A model generated the notes under the pieces. That model did not search any database. It was not told the DNA's origin and saw only the letters and a program-made list of their open reading frames with translations. Positions 1 to 5,516 of a stretch of 14,002 bases of DNA are shown here, one piece after another. This DNA comes from JBMFOH01 sp049969715 [NCBI: bacterium]. Its GTDB lineage: Bacteria > DUMJ01. The stretch covers positions 1-14,002 of the forward strand of contig JBMFOH010000037.1 of NCBI GenBank assembly GCA_049969715.1. The letters are read 5' to 3'. A program made the translations under genes and the position numbers. The stretch's first letter is position 1. Each line of letters starts with the position of its first letter.

Positions 1-76
1 GGAAGGGTTGAGGTTTGCAATAAGGGAAGGAGGGAGGACAGTAGGAGCTGGAGTTATAACTCAGCTTGAAGAGTAA
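1..76 (+). CDS. tuf: Elongation factor Tu, C-terminal end (partial)
   Basis: Only the last 24 codons are present, read in the frame that starts at base 2 and ends at TAA 74-76. The translation contains [19 protein letters not shown], which is the highly conserved closing strand of domain 3 of EF-Tu, the GTPase that delivers aminoacyl-tRNA to the ribosome. The next gene is rpmG after two bases, which is the usual tuf-rpmG-tRNA-Trp order in many bacteria and supports the call. The 5' part of the gene lies outside the window. Confidence 0.93.
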   Translation, partial: EGLRFAIREGGRTVGAGVITQLEE

Positions 77-78
77 AG

Positions 79-231
79 ATGCCTAGAGATATAATTACAC
101 TAGCATGCACAGAATGTAAGAATAGAAACTATACCACCTCCAAAAATAAGAAGAATACTACAAATAGAATAGAATTAAAAAAGTTTTGTCCTTCCTGTAG
201 AAAACATACGCTCCATAGAGAAGTAAGATAG
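79..231 (+). CDS. rpmG: 50S ribosomal protein L33
   Basis: This encodes 50 residues, the normal length for bacterial L33, a small protein of the large ribosomal subunit near the E site. The start [13 protein letters not shown] and the second cysteine pair in FCPSC (C10, C13, C37, C40) form the zinc-ribbon of the zinc-binding (C+) version. The basic central loop KNKKNTTNR and the ending HREVR are typical of the family. The gene starts two bases after the tuf stop. Its TAG stop (229-231) overlaps the first two bases of the downstream tRNA, which is unusual: RNase P cleavage of a joint transcript would remove the end of the stop codon. Confidence 0.95.
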   Translation: MPRDIITLACTECKNRNYTTSKNKKNTTNRIELKKFCPSCRKHTLHREVR

Positions 232-306
232 GCCCGTAGCTCTAACTGGCAGAGCGCCGGTCTCCAAAACCGGGTGTTGCGGGTTCGAATCCTGCCGGGC
301 CTGCCA
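230..306 (+). tRNA. trnW: tRNA-Trp (anticodon CCA)
   Basis: A full cloverleaf can be folded. The acceptor stem pairs 230-236 (AGGCCCG) with 296-302 (CGGGCCT), followed by discriminator G303 and an encoded CCA at 304-306. The D stem is GCTC 239-242 with GAGC 252-255. The anticodon stem is 257-261 with 269-273, and its 7-base loop carries CCA at 264-266. The T stem is 279-283 with 291-295 around TTCGAAT. The AGG start and CCTGCCA end match tRNA-Trp of other bacteria, which fixes A230 as the 5' end. The gene follows rpmG, as often seen, but is followed by flgF instead of the common secE. Confidence 0.97.
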
Positions 307-328
307 TTTTAATATCAAGGAGGAAGAG

Positions 329-1054
329 GTGTTTAGGGGATTATATACAGGAGCCTCTGGGATGCTTGGAGAATTGGTAAGGGTGGATGTAATTTCTAAT
401 AATCTTGCCAATTCTAGTACTGTTGGTTATAAGAGAGATCAGGCAGTATTTAGAAGTTATCCAGAGGTTTTTGTTTTTGAGTTGAAGAGGCTACAAGATC
501 CACATCCAGTAGGAAGTTTGGGTACAGGGGTCTTCCTTGACCAGGTAGTGACTCCTGATATCTCTGGCCCATTTATTCCATCTGATAGAGCACTTGATAT
601 AGCAGTTAAAAATGGATATCTAGTTGTAGAAACTCCTCAAGGTGAAAGATACACTAAGAATGGACGGTTGCTTGTTAACAACAATGGTTATCTAGTAACT
701 TCTGATGGTTATAGGGTTTTAGGAGAAAGAGGACCTATCTTTATAGGACAGGGAGAACCTATGATAAATCAGAGAGGGGAGGTGATATTAAACAACCATA
801 CTCTAGATACATTAAGAGTAGTTAATCCACAGCAGGGGGTGATCGAGAAGATAGGAAATAACCTTTTGAATTTTAATCCTACATCTATACAGCCTTATAT
901 AGAACCGTTCGCATTGGAGAATTCTAATGTAAATACTGTAAGAGAAATGGTAGAGCTCATATCTGCTTATAGGGCATATGAGTCTAATCAAAAGGTTATT
1001 CAGGCAGAGGATGGTATTACCGATAGATTAATTTCAGATTTAGGAAGATTCTAA
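329..1054 (+). CDS. flgF: Flagellar basal-body rod protein FlgF
   Basis: This 241-residue protein belongs to the FlgB/C/F/G rod and hook family. The N-terminal signature ISNNLANSSTVGYKRD (about residues 22-37) and the C-terminal helix with EMVELISAYRAYESNQKVIQ form the coiled-coil pair that stacks rod subunits. It lacks the FlgG-specific loop after the N-terminal motif, is shorter, and precedes a clear flgG, so FlgF (proximal side of the distal rod) is preferred; a FlgG paralogue is the alternative. The start is GTG at 329, set by AAGGAGG at 317-323 with a 5-base gap. No signal peptide is present, as expected for a substrate of the flagellar export gate. Only 22 bases separate it from tRNA-Trp, leaving no room there for a promoter of its own. 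Confidence 0.9.
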   Translation: MFRGLYTGASGMLGELVRVDVISNNLANSSTVGYKRDQAVFRSYPEVFVFELKRLQDPHPVGSLGTGVFLDQVVTPDISGPFIPSDRALDIAVKNGYLVVETPQGERYTKNGRLLVNNNGYLVTSDGYRVLGERGPIFIGQGEPMINQRGEVILNNHTLDTLRVVNPQQGVIEKIGNNLLNFNPTSIQPYIEPFALENSNVNTVREMVELISAYRAYESNQKVIQAEDGITDRLISDLGRF

Positions 1055-1087
1055 TTACCAGCTGGACTGCTACGCAGGGGCTGGTAA
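1055..1087 (+). promoter_or_regulatory. Intercistronic hairpin between flgF and flgG
   Basis: TTACCAGC (1055-1062) and GCTGGTAA (1080-1087) are perfect 8-base inverted copies. Inside them CTGC (1067-1070) pairs with GCAG (1074-1077) around a TAC loop, giving a two-part stem with an asymmetric internal loop. It starts directly after the flgF stop and ends just before the flgG ribosome binding site (GGAGGTGA, 1094-1101). No U-run follows, so it is not a canonical terminator. An RNA processing or stabilising element, or a translation control hairpin, fits better. A GGA at 1064-1066 lies in the internal loop, the type of site CsrA can bind, and csrA is encoded in this same cluster; that link is speculation. 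Confidence 0.6.
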
Positions 1088-1105
1088 AAGTTTGGAGGTG
1101 AATTT

Positions 1106-1894
1106 ATGATTCCAGCATTATGGAGTGCAGCCTCTGGTATGCTTGCACAACAGTTGAACCTAGATGTAATTTCGAACAATTTGGCAAATGTTAATACTAC
1201 TGGTTTTAAAAAGAGTAGGGTAGACTTTCAAGATCTCCTCTACAATACCGTTAGATCTGCTGGGGCATTGATAGCTCAAGGGGCACAAGTTCCTACAAGT
1301 GTTCAGGTTGGACATGGAGTAAGACCTGTAGCTATTCAGAAACTCTTTTCTCAAGGTGATTTCCAACAGACTCAGAACCCACTGGACCTTGTTATAGAGG
1401 GAGATGGCTTTTTCCAGATTACTATGCCTGATGGTTCTATCGTCTATACTAGGGATGGGGCTTTCAAGAAGGATAGTCAGGGTAGACTTGTAAACTCTGA
1501 CGGATTACCATTAGCTCCAGAGATAGTTATTCCTCCAGAAGCTACTAATATTGCTATTACTAGTGATGGTACGATATCTGTTACCCTTCCTGGTTCTACA
1601 GACTTTCAGACATTGGGTCAGATACAGTTAGCAAAGTTTATAAACCCTTCGGGCTTAGAGAGTCTAGGGAGAAATCTTTTTAGAGCTACAGCTGCTTCTG
1701 GTGCTCCAATAGTAGGGTCTCCTGGGGATAGTGGTTTTGGTACTATTGCTCAAGGATTTTTAGAGATGTCAAACGTGAAAGTGGTAGAAGAGATGGTTAA
1801 TATGATTGTTGCCCAGAGGGCTTATGAGGTAAATGCTAGGGCTATCCAAGCATCAGATGATATGCTTCAGACGGCTAATACGTTGCGTAGGTAA
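1106..1894 (+). CDS. flgG: Flagellar distal rod protein FlgG
   Basis: This 262-residue protein forms the distal rod that crosses the periplasm toward the outer membrane rings. The length matches Escherichia coli FlgG (260). The N-terminal [17 protein letters not shown] motif (about 22-38) is followed by [15 protein letters not shown], the segment that distinguishes FlgG from hook protein. [27 protein letters not shown] and [10 protein letters not shown] are conserved FlgG blocks. The C-terminus [20 protein letters not shown] is the family coiled-coil partner. A strong ribosome binding site GGAGGTGA at 1094-1101 fixes the ATG at 1106. This is the best-conserved gene of the ring and rod group here. 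Confidence 0.97.
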   Translation: MIPALWSAASGMLAQQLNLDVISNNLANVNTTGFKKSRVDFQDLLYNTVRSAGALIAQGAQVPTSVQVGHGVRPVAIQKLFSQGDFQQTQNPLDLVIEGDGFFQITMPDGSIVYTRDGAFKKDSQGRLVNSDGLPLAPEIVIPPEATNIAITSDGTISVTLPGSTDFQTLGQIQLAKFINPSGLESLGRNLFRATAASGAPIVGSPGDSGFGTIAQGFLEMSNVKVVEEMVNMIVAQRAYEVNARAIQASDDMLQTANTLRR

Positions 1895-1899
1895 TTAGA

Positions 1900-2823
1900 A
1901 TGAAGGGACAGGTTTCTATAGTAGCCTCTGTTATCTTTTGTCTTCTTTCTTCTTGTCTTTTTGGGGCTACGTTAAATCTAAAGTCTGAAGTTAGTGTGAG
2001 TGGGGAGAAGGTATTCCTAAGAGATATCTTAGAAGATGCAAGTTCTGTCTCTGAGAATCTTCTTAAGGAAGAGCTCTTCCCCTCGCCTTCCCTAGGAATG
2101 AGCTTTGTATACCCCTCTGGATATGTGAAGCAGATTCTATTGACAAAATTGCCTTCTTTATTAAAGAATAATGAAGTTATCCTTCCAGACAAGATTAAAT
2201 TTACTAGACTCAGTCAGACCCTTACTTCTCAGGAGATCTTTGATCTTATAAAAAGAGACCCTTCCCTTGAGGGATTAGATATTGCTCCTATGAGTATACC
2301 TAAGATGGTTCTTCCAGTAGGGACTTTAAAGATAGAGGTTAAGCCATTGGGTCCTACTAATAGTAAGATTATGTTAGTAAGGGTTTCATTTTATGTAAAT
2401 GATATTCTAGCGAGGACTATCGACATAAGTTTGAAATTGACAAGGAAGTCTACTGTATATGTAGCTAGGTTACATATCCCTAGAGGAAGTATTATTACGG
2501 ATGATTTAATAGAGGAAAAGATTGTAGAAGACGGATCTCCCTCAGGAATATCTGTATCTAAGGATGAGATCATAGGTAAGCTTTCTACTAGAGAGCTTTA
2601 TCCAGGACAGGTTATTACTCCTTCTAGCGTGATAGAACCGCCGCTGGTAAGGAAAAATGATGAAGTAGAGGCTATCCGACGGGTTGGCTCTCTTACCATC
2701 TCGGTAACCCTTATAGCCCTTCAGGATGGATACCTTGGGCAGACGATAAGGCTTAGGAACCCTGTGAGTTTCAGAGAGGTAATGGGTACTGTGACTGGGA
2801 AAGGTAAGGTGGAGGTCTTCTGA
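1900..2823 (+). CDS. flgA: Flagellar P-ring assembly chaperone FlgA
   Basis: FlgA is the periplasmic chaperone that helps FlgI assemble into the P ring. The 307-residue protein opens with a hydrophobic export signal (about residues 5-22). A SAF-type domain spans about 185-247 (VARLHIPRGSIITDDLIEEK through LYPGQVIT). The FlgA C-terminal block follows, with LQDGYLGQTIRLRN and the VTGKGKVEV ending. The signal region contains LLSSC with Cys19, which loosely resembles a lipobox, so lipidation cannot be excluded, although cleavage after FGA (23) is equally plausible and usual for the family. The start lies 5 bases after flgG with only a weak ribosome binding site, suggesting coupling. The stop overlaps the flgH start by one base (TGATG). 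Confidence 0.92.
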   Translation: MKGQVSIVASVIFCLLSSCLFGATLNLKSEVSVSGEKVFLRDILEDASSVSENLLKEELFPSPSLGMSFVYPSGYVKQILLTKLPSLLKNNEVILPDKIKFTRLSQTLTSQEIFDLIKRDPSLEGLDIAPMSIPKMVLPVGTLKIEVKPLGPTNSKIMLVRVSFYVNDILARTIDISLKLTRKSTVYVARLHIPRGSIITDDLIEEKIVEDGSPSGISVSKDEIIGKLSTRELYPGQVITPSSVIEPPLVRKNDEVEAIRRVGSLTISVTLIALQDGYLGQTIRLRNPVSFREVMGTVTGKGKVEVF

Positions 2824-3386
2824 TGAAAATTCTAATATCTTTTTTATTTATAATTTTGTTTATTATTGCTAATCTTACCTATGCTGGTTCTCTTTATTCT
2901 GACCATAGGGCGTTAAAACCTGGTGATATCCTCATAGTTCAGATCACTGAATATACCCAGGCAAATCAGCAGTCAAATGCTGGAACTAATAAATCTGTGG
3001 ATATGCAGGGGGGACCAGGAGTAGGGTTTTTAAGTTTTGTCTCTAGTTTTTTACTCCAAATTTCTGATAAGTTTTCTAGTAATAGAAATACTACTCAGGC
3101 TGCTCAATTTTCGGGAAATATAGGGGTGGTAGTTAAGGACGTCCTCCCTAATGGTTTGCTTTCTGTAGAGGGTTCTAAGGTTGTTACAGTGAATGGTGAG
3201 GAACAAACAGTTTATCTTAAAGGCTTTGTGAGACCAGACGATTTGACGAAGGATAACTCTATTCCTTCCTCCAAGGTGGTAAACCTTGAGCTTAGATATC
3301 AGAGTTCTGCTCCTAAACCTAGAGACCAGGGGATTCTCTCTACTATTTTATACTGGTTGCAAGAACTCTTGAGGTTACTATTTTGA
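2823..3386 (+). CDS. flgH: Flagellar L-ring protein FlgH, without lipobox cysteine
   Basis: FlgH forms the outer membrane L ring. The 187-residue protein has a long hydrophobic signal (about 1-21, cleavage likely after TYA), then SLYSDHRALKPGDILIVQI (23-41), the hallmark of the family. Later blocks are the FSGNIGVVVKDVLPNGLL and VEGSKVVTVNGEEQTVYLKG strands, and FVRPDDLTKDNSIPSSKV. The amphipathic C-terminus (about 170-187, ILYWLQELLRLLF) matches the closing helix common in FlgH. Enterobacterial FlgH is a lipoprotein anchored by an N-terminal cysteine, but this protein contains no cysteine at all. It must be held in the outer membrane another way. It is somewhat shorter than the usual 220 or so residues. 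It overlaps flgA by one base. Confidence 0.94.
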   Translation: MKILISFLFIILFIIANLTYAGSLYSDHRALKPGDILIVQITEYTQANQQSNAGTNKSVDMQGGPGVGFLSFVSSFLLQISDKFSSNRNTTQAAQFSGNIGVVVKDVLPNGLLSVEGSKVVTVNGEEQTVYLKGFVRPDDLTKDNSIPSSKVVNLELRYQSSAPKPRDQGILSTILYWLQELLRLLF

Positions 3387-3399
3387 TTGAGGTGAAACA

Positions 3400-4392
3400 A
3401 TGAAGAGGTTGACTCTAGTTTTAATAATATGTATTCTTCTTCCATCTATATCTTATGCTGCAAGGATAAAGGATATAACAAGGATTCAAGGTATAGATTC
3501 TATACACTTGGTAGGTATGGGGTTAGTTGTTGGATTACAGGGTACTGGAGATAGAAATATTGCTCTTGCTCAGCAGATGGTGGCTAATATGGTTAAGAAT
3601 TTTGGTATAACGATTTCTCAAGACCTTTTAAAGCCAAGAAATATAGCAGTAGTTACCGTTACTGTTGATATCCCTTCATATGCAAAGGAGGGAGATGTAT
3701 TTGATGTTAATGTATCAAGTAGCCTCGATGCTTCGAGTCTACAGGGAGGTATTCTAATTGATACTCCTCTAATATCTCCTATAACCAACGAGGAATATGT
3801 TAGAGCTCAAGGTTCTGTCTCTATAGGTGGAATAGATATCTCTTCTATAAAAGGAAGAGGAAAGTCTCCTCTTACCGTTGGTATCGTACCTAATGGGGGT
3901 AAGGTTGTAAAAAACATTGGAAAGAGCCTCGATTCTAAACAATTGAAGTTTTCTCTAATGAATCCTGACTTTACTACCGCTCAGAGGATTGTAGATGTTA
4001 TAAATAGCAAGTTTTCCAATTCGGCTAAAGCTATCGATTCTTCCTCTATAGAGGTTAATATCCCTAAGGAATATGAGGGTAATGTAGTAGGTTTTATCTC
4101 TCAGATAGAGAATTTATCTGTAATCCCTGATATTCCTGCCAAGATAGTGATAAATGAGAGGACTGGTGTTATAATAATGGGTAAGGATACTCGTTTACTT
4201 CCTGTAGCGATAGAGTATAATAATATTAAGTTGACGATAGTGGCTCCTCAGGATAGTAGTGCTCAAGAAGTGACTCTTGGAGACCTGGTGCAGGCATTAA
4301 ATACCTTGGGTGCTACTCCTAAGGATATAGTTGGTGTAATTACTGCTTTAAAGGATGGAGGAGCATTACAAGGAGAATTGGTGTTTCAGTAG
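3400..4392 (+). CDS. flgI: Flagellar P-ring protein FlgI
   Basis: FlgI builds the periplasmic P ring, the peptidoglycan bushing around the rod. The 330-residue protein has a signal peptide (1-20, cleavage after SYA). The strongly conserved start of the mature protein follows: RIKDITRIQGIDSIHLVGMG and GLVVGLQGTGD. Further family blocks are VDIPSYAKEGDVFDVNVSS, LSVIPDIPAKIVINERTG (with a TGVIIMG strand), and the C-terminal LGATPKDIVGVITALKDGGAL. The ribosome binding site GAGGTGA (3389-3395) fixes the ATG at 3400. With FlgH it shows that the cell has an outer membrane. The stop is immediately followed by the flgJ ATG with no spacer. Confidence 0.97.
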   Translation: MKRLTLVLIICILLPSISYAARIKDITRIQGIDSIHLVGMGLVVGLQGTGDRNIALAQQMVANMVKNFGITISQDLLKPRNIAVVTVTVDIPSYAKEGDVFDVNVSSSLDASSLQGGILIDTPLISPITNEEYVRAQGSVSIGGIDISSIKGRGKSPLTVGIVPNGGKVVKNIGKSLDSKQLKFSLMNPDFTTAQRIVDVINSKFSNSAKAIDSSSIEVNIPKEYEGNVVGFISQIENLSVIPDIPAKIVINERTGVIIMGKDTRLLPVAIEYNNIKLTIVAPQDSSAQEVTLGDLVQALNTLGATPKDIVGVITALKDGGALQGELVFQ

Positions 4393-4665
4393 ATGTATAT
4401 AGAAGATGTAAGAAGGATATTATCTTTTAAAGAGAGTGATAGAAAAAAGCTCAAGACCCTTACTAGTGAATTTGAGGCTATCTTTTGGAATATTGTTATG
4501 AAAGAGATGAGGGCTTCAGTAGAAGCCCTCTCTTCTACTCCTTCTTCTTTTGCTCTTTCTACTTATTACGGATGGTATGATGAAGAATTAGCTGATATAA
4601 TAAGTAGGTCAAATGGTAGTTTGGGTGACCTTCTCTATAGAGAATTAGTGAAGAGTTTAAAATGA
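4393..4665 (+). CDS. flgJ: FlgJ-type rod-binding protein (rod-capping domain only)
   Basis: The 90-residue protein corresponds to the N-terminal rod-binding domain of FlgJ, which caps the growing rod. Family features are LTSEFEAIFWNIVMKEMRAS (about residues 23-42) and STYYGWYDEELADIISRSNGSLGDLLYREL near the C-terminus. It lacks the peptidoglycan hydrolase domain that gammaproteobacterial FlgJ carries, as is common outside that group, so another enzyme must open the wall for the rod. It starts at the base after the flgI stop without a clear ribosome binding site, so translational coupling is likely. Its stop overlaps the next gene by 4 bases. Confidence 0.85.
   Translation: MYIEDVRRILSFKESDRKKLKTLTSEFEAIFWNIVMKEMRASVEALSSTPSSFALSTYYGWYDEELADIISRSNGSLGDLLYRELVKSLK
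4509..4530 (+). other. Perfect hairpin inside flgJ
   Basis: GAGGGCTTC (4509-4517) and GAAGCCCTC (4522-4530) form a perfect 9-base stem with an AGTA tetraloop, followed by a pyrimidine-rich run to about 4551. It is a stable structure within coding sequence, and its tail is broken by C residues, so it is not a standard terminator. A repeat of this size is expected by chance roughly once in several windows of this length, so its function is uncertain. Confidence 0.4.
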
Positions 4666-5516
4666 TGGAGAAAAGAATAAGTATGGAAGAAATAGTAAAG
4701 AGAATAGATAGATTACCCCCTATTCCAAGTGTTGTGGCTCTGGTTCTTAAAATAATGGATGACCCTAGGAGTTCTGTGATGGATATAACTAGGGCGATAT
4801 CCGGAGATGAGGCATTAGTGGCAAATGTACTTAAGTTAGCTAATTCTGCCTACTATGGTTTCCCTAGACGTGTAGTATCTATAACGGAGGCAATAGTTAT
4901 ACTCGGTCTTAATACATTAAGGAGTGTAATATATACCTATTTTTCTAAGAATTATTTGAATAGAGAAGTAAAAGGTTACTCCTTGGCAAAAGGAGAACTC
5001 TGGAGACACTCTATAGCCTGTGCTATTATCTCTAGGGAGATCGCTAGAAAAAATAGGTTAGGGGATATAGAGTCATATTTTGTAGCAGGAGTGCTCCATG
5101 ATATAGGTAAAATAATAATAGGGGAATATCTAGAGGGTGAATATGAGACAGTTATAAGGCGTGTTACTGAAGAGAACCTACCATTTGATATTGTTGAAAA
5201 AGAGGTTTTAGGTTTTAGTCATCCTCAGATAGGTGGAGTGTTGGCTAAGAGATGGAATCTTCCTGAATTCCTGATAGATGGAATAAGATATCACCATGAA
5301 CCTGAAAGGGGGACAACGCTTGCGTCTAGTGTTGTCCACATAGCTGATAGTATTACCTTAATGATGGGTTATGGGGTAGGGTCAGATGGACTGTTCTATC
5401 CTATCTCTGAAGAGCTTCTTGAAAGATTTAAATTGAGTGGTGAGGAAAATTTTGATAGTTTTATCTCCTATGTGGAGAATCTTTTGACTGCTGCGTACCA
5501 GTTTTTTGAAATATGA
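4662..5516 (+). CDS. HDOD domain signalling protein
   Basis: The 284-residue protein is a stand-alone HDOD domain, a family related to HD phosphohydrolases and found in bacterial signalling and motility proteins, generally as a scaffold. The N-terminus carries RLPPIPSVVALVLKIMDDP (17-35) and ISGDEALVANVLKLANSAYYG (46-66), both typical. The HD core follows: WRHS (H116), LHDIGK (145-150), SHPQIGG (H187), YHHEPE (H211, H212) and HIADS (D229). The metal-ligand histidines and aspartates are largely kept, so catalytic activity cannot be ruled out even though most HDOD proteins are considered inactive. No transmembrane segment is seen. It overlaps flgJ and the following actin-like gene by 4 bases each (ATGA), which implies coupled translation and a role tied to the flagellum or to its partner. 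A second ATG at 4665 is an equal start choice. Its target is unknown. Confidence 0.88.
   Translation: MMEKRISMEEIVKRIDRLPPIPSVVALVLKIMDDPRSSVMDITRAISGDEALVANVLKLANSAYYGFPRRVVSITEAIVILGLNTLRSVIYTYFSKNYLNREVKGYSLAKGELWRHSIACAIISREIARKNRLGDIESYFVAGVLHDIGKIIIGEYLEGEYETVIRRVTEENLPFDIVEKEVLGFSHPQIGGVLAKRWNLPEFLIDGIRYHHEPERGTTLASSVVHIADSITLMMGYGVGSDGLFYPISEELLERFKLSGEENFDSFISYVENLLTAAYQFFEI

Noticed and set aside
2067-2080. 14-base perfect palindrome GGAAGAGCTCTTCC in flgA.
   Set aside because: About one is expected by chance in 14 kb; it is inside a well-supported coding region and has no second copy noticed.
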